Source: Enoplosus armatus
Lineage: Eukaryota > Chordata > Actinopteri > Centrarchiformes > Enoplosidae
NCBI RefSeq assembly: GCF_043641665.1
Contig: NC_092196.1
Span: 16,055,692 to 16,119,691 of the forward strand
Reading direction: 5' to 3'
DNA length: 64,000 bases
Below the pieces are notes generated by a model that ran no database searches, was not told the origin of the DNA, and saw only the letters and a program-made list of their open reading frames with translations. A program made the position numbers and the translations under genes. This document shows positions 12,901-25,915 of the stretch, piece by piece; the stretch's first letter is position 1, and the number at the start of each line of letters is the position of its first letter.

Positions 12901-15900
12901 AAGTATTGTTTACGTTTTTGTTCATTTGGAAATGTTGACATAGTACAACATGTAGTAATACCATCCACTAACAAAAGAATTCATAACGTGAGTCGACAGC
13001 TGTCTAAACATGAAAGGCAGTCACTCTGAACAACCCCAGCACCCCGATGTTTTCTTATATTCTGTTAACTGAAATCTCATACTTTATGAGGTGCGGAAGT
13101 CTTCCCAGATCTGACTAGTTTTCAAGTCCCTTATATTTGTGGTTAAGTACACTTGACTGCTTACGTGCCGTACATTTCCTCCTCGGTTGCTGCCTTTTTC
13201 TTGGGCTGGCCCATTGACAAACTCTGCTCTCTCATAGAGGGTAATAATGTGTATTGGCTTGAGAGACGTAAACATGTTTGTGGTCTCACACACAGCTGAT
13301 TCTATGGTTTCTGTAGTTTAATATTTTCTCTTTTTTGTTTTTGTTTACACTGCTGCTACAGTCAGCGGTATTCTTTGCTAGCTTTAAGCTTATATCCATG
13401 TTCTGGCGGCCATCTGCTGCTTATCAATATATTTCTTAACTACATGCTTTAGTTATAATTATTTGCTGCGTACAGATAGACAGACTCCCCACAACCTGTT
13501 TCAACTTCTTGCTGCTGTAACTCAGATGGTCTGCTGACTTTACATCTATCTCAATGGGCAGCTGATGCCCACACATACAGTTTAAGGTACTCTTGCATTC
13601 CACATAATAGCTGGCGTCAGGCTCTGTATCTAATGCAGTTTTTAGCGTTTAATGCTTATTATCGTGCTGTGTGAGCTGGCTGGCTGAGTACGGCTCATTG
13701 GCTCCAATAAACAGTATTTCTTTATTGTTTCCGCTGGACAAAGGCTCATAAGTGCTTTAGCAGCGGTAACACTGCTGGATTTCTGAAAAGTTTAAAATGG
13801 TAAGATGATAAATGTTTGTCATATAATTGGAACAGTCTTGGTTCACTGTGTATTGCAGGTTTTAGTGGAAATGAGGAGGAGTGATATCCATCATTGTGGA
13901 CATGTAGGCCTATACATTACCTCTCACCTGTTCTCCTCGTCCCCGGAGGATCCCTCGTGCACAACTAGCTCTTAATGTACAGTGTCATTGGATAGTGCTC
14001 TGAAGGTTACAGTGAGACATAAGCAACTGTGTGAATTAGTGCATGTGCGTGTGTATGGAGTGTTTGTGGATGTTGTGAAGGGACGGTTGAAAGATGATGG
14101 ATGTGTTATGACAGTTACCTTTTTCTGTTTCTCATATACAGTAAAAACACCTCTGCCTCCCGCCTGTCCAGGTGGTCTTGTCTCTCTGCGTCCAAGTCAC
14201 CATGTCATTGACATTCCTCCCCAGCCCCCCCCCACCCCTCCCCCCAACAATAACCTCAGATGGTCAGTTTCCACTGAAGCGAGGGCCGATCTATTGTGCC
14301 ACAGAATGTGCTGAAGGGTTTCTGGGTCGATGAGCTCGCACAGCTGAGATGGAGAGAAGGAAGGAGGACAACCAGGACAAACTGGGTCCCTTTAACTCCT
14401 TAGGGACAACCACAAATTTCTTTTAGATTGAGCGACCTGAAAATTCACTCTGCAATATGGTCAGTTCCAGAGCCAACATTAAGACACCAGATGTCATTTT
14501 ATTAGAAAACAGTGGCTCAGCGTGCTCATCAACTCCATAGAGCTACTTACTCAGCAAGTTGAGCAATGAGCAGCTTCCTGCTCGGTAAAATATTGAAAAG
14601 ATGCAATCACCACTAGATAATGTCCAATATTGTTTTCTTAAATAATGTAAACAAAAATAAATACAAAAGTATGAAAGAATATTAAAAAATAAGTACAAGA
14701 AATCTGTTTTTAAATTAAGAGAGCTGTACAACACAAAGATGTGGAGGCTGTTATGACTGTTAATGTAGCGTCTAGTGTCTATGGGGGGGGGGGGGGGGGG
14801 GGTCCGTGTCAGGGGGGTCCTGGGCCTTGTTGATGAGGCCAGCTGCAGTTAGGAAGAAATTATATCAATATGACAAGTACAACGTCCTTGGGCTGATAAT
14901 CTAATAGACTGCAGCAGCTTTATGTTCGTGTCTTTAGTTGTATGGTAGGAATGGTATGCAGCTTTACAACATGAAATACTGCCTCACAGTATATACATAA
15001 ATATATATATTGGCATATATATTGCCTTCCACGTCAACATGCTGTATATTACATGAAATGGACCAATGAAAAAGCCACAGCAGGATGTACAAAATGGATA
15101 TAATAGATGTCCTTGTCAGCAGCCTGCTTAGGTTATTACTAACAGCACATTACATAGATGAATTTATATTGTTTTGTTTTCATTAACCTCGCCGACCCCA
15201 AGTATTGCATATTTTAAAGGATCAGTGTCTGCTAAAATAAAGCTGATCACAATCCGATCCTTCCTTTACTGAACTCTACTGTGTTTTGTTACCTCAGCCT
15301 GCGAGTGTTGCAGCACTGCTCTCCTTTACAACGGCCTGCAGTGCAAATATTTATAAATTCTGACGTCCAGGTTGGCAAAATACACAGATTCACTAAACTC
15401 AGACTCTAAAATAATTCTCTCTGTCTCAATAGCAAAGAGTACCAGTGTACAAAACATTCAGCTTGCAGCATTTTTCGTCGGCTGCAGGTCATATCAGCTA
15501 ATTAATGTTAATTCTGTCCGCACATTGATGACAAGCCAAAGTTAAACTTGGCTGTTGTCTCTCTGCAAGTCGGTGTCTGTACTCGGCCAAAGGTCATTGG
15601 TGAGGGCTGACCCTTCACTCTGTGACACGGCCGTACAATCACAAGTGAACTGAGTGTTTCCAACAGAGTGATCATGTTCCGTTATTTACATTATTGTCTT
15701 ATCTTTAAAATCACCATCCACATCATATCCATGAGGTTAACTACTGTTATGCAGCGCAGAGCAAAGTTTCGGTGAGCAGGTAGCCTGTATGGAGAACGGA
15801 GATACGGGGTGTCTGGTTTGTAATTAAGGATTTAAAATTCAGTCGTCACTCGTGCTGATTAACGGGGCTCAGCGGGCGAACATGCTGCTCCACCAGCAAC

Positions 15901-16980
15901 ATCTGTAAATGCACAGTGGGGTGCAGATTGTTTCTCATCTTACTGCTGATAGTACGTTTGTTTAAATCGCCTTAATATCGCCGATATACACAATCCTACC
16001 AGGCGCCAGCTGACAAGCTGATGTATCCGCTCCCTCAGCCTGTGAGCCAGCTGGACATGACGGACAGGCCAGTGTGCAGGCTGACCATACATTATTCATA
16101 ACTCTCCTCTTTTATCTCTCCATCTCCTGCCATTTTACTTCCTCTACATCTCTCTCCTCGTCTTACTTTCTTGAGTCATCAGCTCCCATTGGCTACTAAA
16201 GCTTCCCTCTGTTTGACAGCAGTCCCTCTCTCATCCACAACACCTGACAGTTTCCACGGTCTTCACTGTGTGTCCTTGATTTCACTCCCTCCGTTTTCCT
16301 CCTTTAGCTACTTGTAGTTCATTTTTTTGTCCTCTATCAGATACAGTATTGTACATGATTGATTTCAGTATGGATTTCTCCCCATTGTGTTTCAAGGGCG
16401 TTCTTGAGTAGCTGACATAACGCTGGACTGTGATTGTAGGTGATAGTCGCCAGGATGCAAAAGAGCAATAATTTATGCTTGCCAACCAGCAGGGCAGAAC
16501 CGCAGGCCACAGTGATGCCCTCCTGTGGCGTCCTTCTCGTCATCCTCACCTGCCATTGCGTTCCAGTTGCCATGCCAATCCTTTACAACCTCGCCACGGG
16601 CCCAACACAGCTTCATCATTAGCTGCTGTTGTCACTAGGGGATATTTCAAGTGTTCACTCTTGTCTCTCCCCTCCACTCTCTCTCTCCTCCTCGCATCAC
16701 CAGCACCACCCTCCCCCATCCTCCCTCATTCCTGGTACAGTAGATGCTTCAAGCATTTCTCCACCCGCCCCCCCTGCTAGTTCAGCTGCTGAGCCCCACA
16801 CAGGACCATGTCCCTGGACTCCCCTTTATTACCATATCATGAGATGTGCCCTAGGCGTGTAGCAATGCAGCGTGCCGCCTGTGTCTTTAAGAGAGAGAGA
16901 GAGAGTATAATGTGTAATGGGGAGGAAATAAGGCATGGAGCGAGCGAGTGAGAGGGTGGGTGGGTGAGGGAGTGTGAATT
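12901..16980. other. Intergenic DNA upstream of the putative second gene
   Basis: No supported gene. An open frame at 13982-14314 ends in a proline-rich stretch but resembles no family. There is a poly-G run at 14783-14802. From about 16,640 the sequence becomes C/T-rich and then GA-rich (16891-16906). Confidence 0.4.
14783..14802 (+). repeat. Poly-G run, 20 bases
   Basis: Uninterrupted run of 20 G, followed by a second G6 run at 14812-14817. Could form a G-quadruplex. Confidence 0.95.
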
Positions 16981-17080
16981 TATCATGGGCAAAATTTGTG
17001 CTTCATTCTTAGCTGTGTGCTGAGCATCCCTGCACCGGCATGCACAGTCTCCCAAGGCTAATACTGCTGAAGAGTACGCC

Positions 17081-17081
17081 C

Positions 17082-17118
<37 letters not shown>

Positions 17119-17162
17119 AGGCTCTCCCACTCAACCTCCTCTTCACACACATACACACACAC
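17081..17162 (+). repeat. Compound CT/AC microsatellite
   Basis: A CT run passes into an AC run to 17116, then a shorter AC run at about 17145-17164. It lies just upstream of the CpG-rich island. Confidence 0.9.
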
Positions 17163-17164
17163 AC

Positions 17165-17480
17165 GTGCTCGCAGTCACACACGCGCAGTGCTGTCAGGAG
17201 CGCCGCTGCTGGACCACAGCCATCTCACGAAGGAGGTTCCAGCGGAGGGAAGAGAAAGCCAAGCGAGACAAAGGGAAGGAGGACGGTAGAAGGAGAGGAG
17301 CGAATAGGAGCGCGGGGACCGGCAGAAGGAAGGAGAGACCCATCGCTTTGTGAAGAACAGAAAGCGGGCGACAGGAGGAGGGAGGAGGAGAGAGGAAAAA
17401 AAGAGGAGGGGGAACAGGAAACGCTATCACTTTCAGCTGCAGCGGTCCGTGTCGCAGCATGGGCAATGCACCATCCCAAG
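17165..17480 (+). promoter_or_regulatory. CpG-rich island: putative promoter and 5' UTR of a second gene
   Basis: About 20 CpG dinucleotides fall between roughly 17180 and 17460, in a window that is otherwise CpG-poor. The island is purine-rich (GGAGGGAGGAGGAGAGAGG type) like many 5' UTRs and leads directly to an ATG in strong context at 17459. No clear TATA box is seen. The transcription start cannot be placed. Confidence 0.5.
17459..17480 (+). CDS. Putative first coding exon, myristoylation-type N-terminus
   Basis: ATG at 17459 has A at -3 and G at +4 (good Kozak context) and encodes MGNAPSQ followed by Gly. Gly2 with Ser6 is the classic N-myristoyltransferase signal. The frame runs only 18 codons to TAG at 17513-17515, so a coding role needs splicing before that. 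AAG|GCATGT at 17481 would be a plausible GC-AG donor. If instead the ordinary donor CAG|GTATCT at 17519 is used, the ATG heads only an 18-residue upstream ORF. Many membrane-anchored proteins begin MGN (formin-like proteins are one group), so the family cannot be named. No downstream coding exon joining in frame was found here. The ATG context and island are observed; gene identity is unknown. Confidence 0.3.
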
Positions 17481-17858
17481 GCATGTCAACCCTTTCTCCT
17501 TGCATACTTGTGTAGCAGGTATCTTTTTGATTCTGCGTGTTGTGCTATCCAACCAGCTGGCTGACCTCCTGTCATACTCTGTGAGAGCAGAGGGGTGGGG
17601 GTTGGGCTGAGGGCTCGTGGAGCGCGGCATCGCTTGAGGAGAGTGATGCTGTAAGGCAGCATCAGTTAGTGGGTAGTAGGTTAGGAGTGAGGCGCCTGGG
17701 GAGAGGCTTGCAGGGCTGTTGAATACGAGGATGAGGTGCTGGAGGTGCTGAAAGCACTGGGTGGAGGCACCGTTTGTGGGAGCAGCAAGAAATGGGAGGG
17801 GGCTAGTGTAGAGCAGAAGTAGGATCAGTGAAGCAGGTGGTGCTGGTGGGTGTGAGTC

Positions 17859-17881
17859 TGTGTGTGTGTGTGTGTGTGTGT
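17859..17881 (+). repeat. (TG)n microsatellite
   Basis: About 11 uninterrupted TG units. Confidence 0.95.
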
Positions 17882-17958
17882 AAGAGGGAAGGAGGTGACT
17901 AGTGAGAGATTTTTGTCAAGTGTTTGTAGTGCAAAGTGTGAAAGTGTGATTGTGCTTG

Positions 17959-17960
<2 letters not shown>

Positions 17961-17995
<35 letters not shown>
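17961..17995 (+). repeat. (TG)n microsatellite
   Basis: About 17 uninterrupted TG units. Confidence 0.95.
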
Positions 17996-17996
<1 letters not shown>

Positions 17997-18839
17997 GGAG
18001 TAGTGGTTGCAACTGCCGCTGTCAACCACATGGACGACCTCTGGGAAGTGAAGCGCTCCAAGGGGTGTGTGTGAAAGACAATAAGATAGAGAGGAAACAA
18101 ATATTAATACGAGAAATAAAAGAACTGGTGGATGTACTGACGGCTAAATGAGGGGGCTAGGCTGCTCTGCCTTGAGTGAATGGGGGATGGTATTGTAAAT
18201 GGATGATCGGTTGGGTCAGTTCCTTCATGTGGTGCTCTCTCTGTTCCCCTTGGGCCTCTCTCTCTCTTTTCCCTTCAGTCCTTCTTTGAATCTCTCTATT
18301 TCACTCTCTTTTACAATCCCTTTGGTAAAATAGGAGTTGCAAGTTTGCAGCCTTTTCTTGAAAATGAACTGATGGTCTCTGATTCCTGGTGAGAGGCAGG
18401 CATATTTGCCTCTAGATGTGTTTGTGTATATATTTCTATATTTCTGCTTGCACTATGCTGTATATTTACATTTGTGTCCATGTGTGACACCTGTGTTTCA
18501 GGAAGTGGGTGGTGTAAAGGGAAAGAAAAGAGTGCAAAGGATGTGGGGGTTAAAGGAAAATATACTGGAGGCATGTTGAAACACTCTTGGGACTGAAAGG
18601 TTTCTGTGACAGGAAACAGAGGACAACTGTCCTCTATCAAGACGCCAAGAAATAAATAGAGGAGAAGAAGGAAAAGGGGCGAATGCTCACATCTCAGAGG
18701 AAAGGGCAACACAGCGCATCACAGCTCGGGGAATTCATCCACCTTCATTTCCCTCTCTAACTCTCCTCATTCTCCCTCACCTATTTCTCCCCCCTTTCTT
18801 CCTCCCCTCCTCTTCATCCCTCGCTTGCCTCTCCCCCAG

Positions 18840-18968
18840 GGACAGTCTGGTAGCTAGTGGGGAGAAGGGGAGTAAGACAAAAGACAGAAGATATGAAAGA
18901 CGGGGAAAGAATGAAAGGAAGTTTGAAAGAACAAAAGACAAAAAAAGGTCAGGCGCGCAGATGGACAG
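18840..18968 (+). other. Candidate spliced exon, 129 bp, with strong splice sites
   Basis: The acceptor is preceded by about 90 bases of C/T-rich sequence ending CTCTCCCCCAG. The donor ACAG|GTAAGT at 18969 is a perfect consensus match. The exon is purine-rich, 129 bases (3n), and open in one frame only (starting at 18841), which would read DSLVASGEKG... through charged Lys/Arg/Glu residues to ...SGAQMD. That frame does not join the MGNAPSQ exon via the GC donor (a stop follows), so it could equally be a 5' UTR exon. An ATG eight bases before the donor (ATGGACAG) could start translation across the junction. No family is recognised. Confidence 0.4.
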
Positions 18969-18974
18969 GTAAGT

Positions 18975-21900
18975 TGCGATGCTGAGGTCTTGCTGGGACC
19001 AGCAGCAACATAATTCTCTTTAACAGTGTTGAGTGTCTAAATGAGGTCATTACTTGGATGAATGCAGGGGCTCAGCAGTGGAATAGTAAATGGGTCTTTA
19101 AACCTGTTTGCTTGTGAGTTTCTTCCCAGATGTGTTTGGTGTAGAATACTGATCCCCCCAACTTGTCTGGTCAGTTTTTGGCTGCTTTCTTTTTTGCTTT
19201 TTTTGCTGGATGACCTTTAGAAGGTTTCGTTTCTCATTTCTCCGAGTTGATATTTGAATTCTCTTGTCAAACGCTCTTATCGGTCTCTTTAAAGACAGAG
19301 GAAATCGGTTTGAGGCTCAGGTGAAGGCAGACACAAGCTGCAGTGTCATGAGACATTTTGCACCTGCCAGAGGTCTGTGTGTCTATTGGATTTTATGCTT
19401 TATCACTGTAAAGCTTGTCCTTGGAGTTCTGTCTGTACCAGTGTCTATCTTAGAGGGATTGACATGGATTAGGCTGAATACTGAGCCATGGGAGTCTTTT
19501 TTTTCTAAAAACAGAGAATTGAGCTGGCTGAATGTTAAAGCTATGAGTTTGTTTTCTAAAGAAGAATAACAGTTTTTTATAATGTGCTGGAACAAAAGAT
19601 GTCGGGCTGTATGGACCTGCAGTATTCAGGATTAACGGTACTATTTTAACTTAACGCAGCCAAAGACTACTGCCACAAACCATACCACTGTTTGGGCTGT
19701 GCATCCATCAGTAAACTAGCAATTTGCCACATCAGTCTTTACCAAGTTGGTCAGTAAATACCATTTACATTTGGTAGTCACAGTTTCACCACTGCCTATC
19801 TCCGCAACTAGAAGCATCTTTATAAGCCCATTAGAGTTGTACCAGTTCACACTGCTAGGCTAAACCGTAAAGAATAGATTAAGCAGAGTCAAGCATTAAG
19901 CCCAGTATTAGCCTGCCGGAGAGCTAATGCTTATCGTAATGTTGCCATTGTGCAGAGACTGCAGATCCTGGTAGCTTTATGCCTCCATGTTATACCTAGT
20001 ATGTTCAGCTGAGGTTTATGTCAACACACACGTCTGTCTATCTGCTGATCCTCTCTAGTGAGGCAAAGCCAGAGCCGTGTCTGGGAGGGGTCTGCAGTGA
20101 CTGAGATGCTGTTATACTGCATGTTGAAGTGATGTTACACTGTATGAAAGGAGAATACTGGCAAAGACAAAAACATGACACGAATGGAGACGGTATGTGA
20201 TGGAGAATAGGATGTATTTGTATGCTGTGATTTACTGGATATATACTCGATCCAGTAACATTTACAAAGTATGAGGTAATGTGATGACCTCTTGGCCACG
20301 GTAGCTTGCTGTATTTTCTCTGATATATTGAAAATGCGGAGGATTTCGGCGCAGACATGTTGGCAACATGATGACACAGTCAATGCATGCGGATGGTTAT
20401 AGTGTTGGAACAAGGATGAAGGAAGATAAACCTTACTTCGACTTTGTTTAGAGTTCAGTCACATTTCAGTCTGATAGATTCATATTTACATCATAGTCCT
20501 TACTGCCAAACTAAATATTAAAGAACACAAGCAGATAAATGCTTCTCTGATGGGATAATAGATTTAGTTTTCAAACCAGCTGAGCTCTGCTGGTCTGTTT
20601 ACTGTCTTTTCATTTCAGAGGACAATACTGGAAGCAATAGACAGGTGGACTGTACAGGGTCATGTCATCATGTGCCTGTCAGATTTTTATCTAACAACAC
20701 AACCTCAGTTGAACCACAGTATATGTCCTTTGCCTTTGTTAAAGTCTATTTGAGTACGGATCAGGTCACAAGTAATACGAGTTTTTGGTTTTGTCTTTTA
20801 CCAAATCAGCTTTTAAGCATCTGTTATTGACAGCAGCATGCATGCATGTTTGTGGAGTCATTGTTTTGTACTTACGCACCTGCTTATTCCCTAGGTCTGT
20901 GCCACACAAAGCCCCTTGAATGCCGCCTTGTGATTGGCTGATGATGATGCAATGTTTTATGGCAGAGGAGCCGCATGTTTTGAGGGCATTTCCGAAGTAA
21001 TTGACCCTGCAGGGAATAGCGTTGCCAGAGTTGATTATTAAAGTAAATCTGCTAAACAAAATATTAACATGATATACAGACTCCACACATTCTGAGGCAT
21101 AAAAGGGGCTGAGCACATAATGATTGTGTGACGGGGGAAAAACAGACTTCTCTGTCCAAACCAGCAAGCTGGTCCTTATGTTAGGCTTGCTTCATGCAGC
21201 GTCCTTGTCACAGCAAGTTGTAAATGCACCAGGGCTTGCACTCACATATGTGCACCCACATGCATGTGTGCAAATATGTACTTTGCATTAATGTTCAGAG
21301 GAGTGATGAAACATTTGGGCATTTTAGCAGTAAAGTGATCGAGTCATGCTTCAATAGAACATAATTGTTCTGTGAAAACAATTAGGGTTTGTGGCCAATA
21401 TGATGAGCCTCTCACAGTAGCACACTAGTTAGCTCTCAAGGTCATTAAGAGTTTAAATATTACATGCATTCATCAAAGGTCCTTGTTTCCTTGCCACAAT
21501 TATGTGCAGGGAAGAGTTTCATATCTGTACTGATGGATTCAATAACATGAGCCATCCATGTAAAGTCTTGTTATATAAAATAGATGGATTTATGAATTAT
21601 GGTAAAATCAGTAGAAAGTATTTGTTTTAGCCTCTGGTAGAATAGTTTAATTTTGACCTTTTAAGAGAAAATTTGAAAAGAAAAGAGATACTGGGGAGTT
21701 ACTGATGCTTTAACCTTCTGTTCTCTAAAAGCACACTGGTCACTCTGTTAAATGTTAAAGTTATTTTTCCCACTTCTAAAATCTAAAATAATAAGTCAAA
21801 CTTGGAAAAATTACTAATTAAGAAAAAAAATGAATTCAGCGCAAATTTTATTTTGGGCATTGTTATTCATGTATAGTTTTTCTATATTTTGACATCAGGA

Positions 21901-24781
21901 ACTCGTTCAGTTTCCTAGTAATAAAGTTTTGTTGTGGTCATAAGTAAAGAAAATGACCTCCACCAAATGTAATGCTAAAAGATGGGGATGCTTGGTTGTT
22001 GGCCATGACGTGACCAATCCACATTACATACAATTTCTTTGCCAAAGTTATTATATAATTCAGTGTTTCTGCTATCTTTGGGTGCCGCAGAAATCCCTCA
22101 TATCCTCATGTTACCTTACATAAAAAGTATTCATGTGAGTTTCATGCAGTGAAGGTATACAGATTTACATTTGTGAAAAAGAAAGCACTGGTATGGATCG
22201 GTACATGCATTTGCTTTGAAATCACGCTTCACATTTTACATGTGACTTGTTCATAATGACCAAAGAGCTATTCATTTTTTATCCAACAGTGCAAATACCT
22301 TTTAAGTCAGTGCACAAATCAAGTTAGATGGTAATACCTTTAGTCACTCTTCTCTTAAACAACTGCAGCAGGTTGGCTTGATTTCCAAAAAGGGCAGAAA
22401 ATGACAATATAATAACTCCATAGCAGCTTGTATGACATGATCCTGAAGCGATTGCACTGGGGGTCCAGGAGGCCAATATTTACTTCATTATCCTCTAGTT
22501 TTTCCCTGCTCACAAAGCTCTAGTTGGTCCACAGTGATCTGTCGGAAAAGTCTCGCAGCCTTAATGTGCTCCTTGAAAGCCCCAGTCTGTGACTCATGAA
22601 AGCAACTTGTGAGACATAACAAAATGGACCCTAAATCAAAAGTAGCTTTCTGCTGACTATTGAGAGACTGACTGGTACAGAGCTCCTTTGTGCTGCAGCA
22701 GGAGAAAGAAGATGAGGAAGAAGAGGAAAAGAGCCACATTTGTAAGTGGTTTTGTATGTAAAGAGAAAATGTCATTACACTCAAATGTGTCATATAATGA
22801 GAATAACACATTTTGGCATATTAAGGATGCAAAACTTCAACTTTTCCATTTGTTGACAGTTGGTTAGAATTTACCTTACCAGTAATTGCAACACTTCCAG
22901 ACAGTATTTGAAGGCAGCATCTGTTCTGTGCTTTAGTGACAGTTGGTACAGTGCCGCTCAATTTGTGAAAATCTAGGAGATAATGAGGTAAATATTCAGA
23001 TTTGGTTGGCGAAAGGCAGTTGTATTACTTCAGACAACTTTTTTGCAGTGATTAATGGTCACTTTTTGTCCTTTTTGGATCTTTTGAAAAACATTTGAGG
23101 TGAAACTGCACCAGTTAAATAGTTGAATTCTATGTTGAAAAACTTTGCGGTAGATATGCAGAGGACAGCATTTTCATTTTGGTAAATGATAAAACAGGTA
23201 AGTCTCTCCTTTCTCCACCCAGGCTGCCAGTATTTTAGGATGGTGACGTCTTACACAGTGTACTTGTGCTGAATTTAGACATCGACTTTTAAAATGCGCC
23301 TGTGGCGACTTTAAAACTGACTTGCAGATCAATGAAGAGTATGTGTGTGCATGTAAATTTAGTTGTTATTTTAGTTTTGTACCTAAATAAACTGTTGTGT
23401 TTCAAACGTTAACTCTGCAGATCAATCACCTGAGTTCTTGTTGTATAAAATGCCGGCTCTCAACTGGAGATAACCACAGCGACTTTAAGCCATTCGAGTC
23501 AGAATCTTTATCAGTCATGTTTCTGTCGTGAAGTGGCTACTGAGTGAATACACAAGTGTAGTTATTTTAAAGGTTTTGGGATTAAAAAGGCTGCTCTTCT
23601 TGTCATTATGGAACACATCACACATTCAATTTCTTCCTGTATGTTTTGTCGTTTTAACATAATTTGTCCCTTGAAGACTGCAAAAAGAAATGAGAGACTA
23701 GGTGGAAAAATGCATCCATACCTACTAGTACGATGTGTGCACCTCCTGAACCCAATGGTGTCTCTTCTTGTGGGACAATGAGGTCCAACATCCATTTGAG
23801 CCCCCACCTGGTGTTTTGTCATACCTGAAATAGCAGCATGCATACACTCTGCTTTTAATACTCAGTAGAAATGGGTCACACTGTGAGATTCATATACATC
23901 TCCTCCCTGCACGGGACAGCGGTAGTCTAAACATAGGAGATGCAGATCATGTTGCACTGTTCTCCTTCCCACAAGGTTGTATTTTGTTACTTGGACATGA
24001 TTTTGTGGTTATTATTAAACATTTAAAGCCAGGTGAATGATTAAAAGGGTTCAAAGAGAGTTGAGCTGAATCACTTACGAACATGTCAACTACTGAGTGT
24101 AGGTTGGAGTGCATTTCATATCAGGGAGAGCCTGATTTAGCTTACATTTCAGATACCTCTGGGCTAAAGATTAATTTCTGGCATCTGTGTTACTTCAACT
24201 GTGAAGCAACTGAGAAACCTGAAAGAGGGAAACAGTTGTTCCCTAAAACTTCCCCAGAAGAAAGAGAAGAAGGAAGAAAGTGGGAGAATTAGAGGAAACT
24301 GAGATGGTGGTGTTAGTGAGGCGCTAGAAGAAGCAGTAATAGTCTTCTTTCTTCTTACTCAGACCGTTTCCTCCTACGTTCTCCTCCCATCACTTCTGAT
24401 TTTCATTCCCAAGATGTTCAGGCAGGAATACAAAGCAGGCAGCGCAGGCTCTGATGATTTTGGGCAGATTAGCCTCCTTCTGCTCCTGCCTGGATCCAAA
24501 TATCCCTCATCTCATTCTGGTCTCGGTCTCAATAGACTCCTTCACCATCTCCGTCTTCGCCCTTCTTGTCTGCGTGACACTCTACGTTGAGACCAAAGGT
24601 TGATTTATCAAACTGTAACGAGAGCTTTAGTATCACTTTGCGAATTGAAGCATCAAATATGTCTGCGCTGCCTCGGGCTCAGCTGCAATTTAGATTTCCA
24701 TCTTTGCTCTGTCCCAGTCAAGTTGTGTATGAGTCTCAATCTCTCATCCATCACTCATTCATTTCAGCATGTCCATATCCT

Positions 24782-24820
<39 letters not shown>

Positions 24821-25747
24821 TCTGGTTAGCACTTCCTCATGCCATTGCAAGTCTCTGCAGTAAGAAAGGCTATGCTCTGCTGCAACCTTGTGGATTACTT
24901 TTCATTTCCTTCCTCATTTTCCCCACTAGGAGCTACCCTTCTGACAAGGAAACCAATTCCCACGTTATCGCCCACTAATATACATGTAATGACTTGTAAC
25001 CGGCTGGGAAGCAGATATGGACTTGCTTTATCCGGTAGTCCAGCCGAGTTTAAAAGATGGATTTTCTTTAATGGGGACCACAGCCGTCATAAACATTGCA
25101 TGTGAAATCCATGGATGGGCCCAAACCCACTGCCGTAAACTATTAGAGCAGTGAGTATGAAAAGGTCAGCTGTGTTTTCTGTCTCCTGCATCCCTCTGGT
25201 TCACCCGATGCTGCATGTGTTTTGTGACTCCTGATCGATTAGCTGGGTGGCATCCATCTCCTCAGTTCAAGGCATTAATGGGAAAGCAGGGGCTCTAACA
25301 GAGTGCATGACAGTGGCATTTTTGTAACATAGCCAGTGCGCAAGAAATACACGACTGGAGAGATATGAACACTGTGCTGATATTTTCTTAGATTATGAGC
25401 AGAGAAAGTGTCTGGATGAATTGGCTTTCTGACTGTAGTGAGCAGAAAGAGAAAGAGGGAGGAAAATGGCTGCGCTGACTATGACTGGATGTGTTTGTCT
25501 GGTTTTGTGCCTAGTTATTGTTGCTGGTGGTAGTGAGTCACTCAGTGGTCATAATTTCAGCAGCAAGGAGTTGCCTTCTAATATTTGACCTTGTTCAATA
25601 ACTAGAGCTCTGGTGAGGACTGCACACAGAGGTAATCACTGCCAAAGCCTGAGCTCAGCCTGTTCAGTAGGTTGTAACAAGGACGTTTGAAGGTTGTCAT
25701 GGTGTGGACGTGTTCCTTCGTTTGAGTTTAGTTTCTGTTTATTTACT
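18975..25747. other. Long non-coding stretch, no gene supported
   Basis: Read on both strands, this shows no recognisable protein domain. A consensus donor AACAG|GTAAGT lies at 23198, but the only nearby acceptor (TTTTTTGCAG, near 23048) opens into stops in every frame. A long GT microsatellite lies at 24784-24818. It could be part of a large intron of the gene starting near 17.2 kb. Confidence 0.4.
24784..24818 (+). repeat. (TG)n microsatellite
   Basis: About 17 uninterrupted TG units. Cys-Val-type open frames across it are artefacts of the repeat. Confidence 0.95.
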
Positions 25748-25915
25748 GCTGCAACCAAAAATTATTTTCATTAAATCATTATTTTGTTCTTTATTTTTTT
25801 GTCCAAACAACAGTACAAAGACTGAATTGAGAAGTTATTCAATTTACAATTACATACAATTATATACAACGAAATGAAGCAAATCCTCACATTTGAGAAG
25901 CTGGAACCAGTGAAG
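25748..25915 (-). repeat. ATTAATCG-family dispersed element
   Basis: Reverse-orientation copy starting GCTGCAACCAAAAATTATTT and running to GCAAATCCTCACATTTGAGA and AGCTGGAACCAG. The right part is missing. Confidence 0.6.

Larger units (their letters stand above)
17519..18839 (+). other. Putative intron between the CpG island and the candidate exon
   Basis: Contains two GT microsatellites (17859-17881 and 17961-17995) and then a long C/T-rich tract (18747-18837) ending in an acceptor. Open frames here are only translations of the GT repeats or their complement. Confidence 0.35.

Noticed and set aside
17040..17564. 174-codon open frame across the CpG island
   Set aside because: It begins in a CT/AC microsatellite (Leu-Ser-His-Thr repeats) and continues through purine-rich 5' UTR-like sequence. 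The composition explains its length and no family is recognisable.
23040..23205. Exon bounded by TTTTTTGCAG and AACAG|GTAAGT
   Set aside because: All three frames contain stops. It could only be a non-coding exon and nothing else supports it.
23801..23860. Search for microRNA-like seeds and hairpins (let-7, miR-9, miR-124, miR-128, miR-132, miR-148/152 types) here and elsewhere
   Set aside because: No mature-sequence match was found by eye anywhere in the window.
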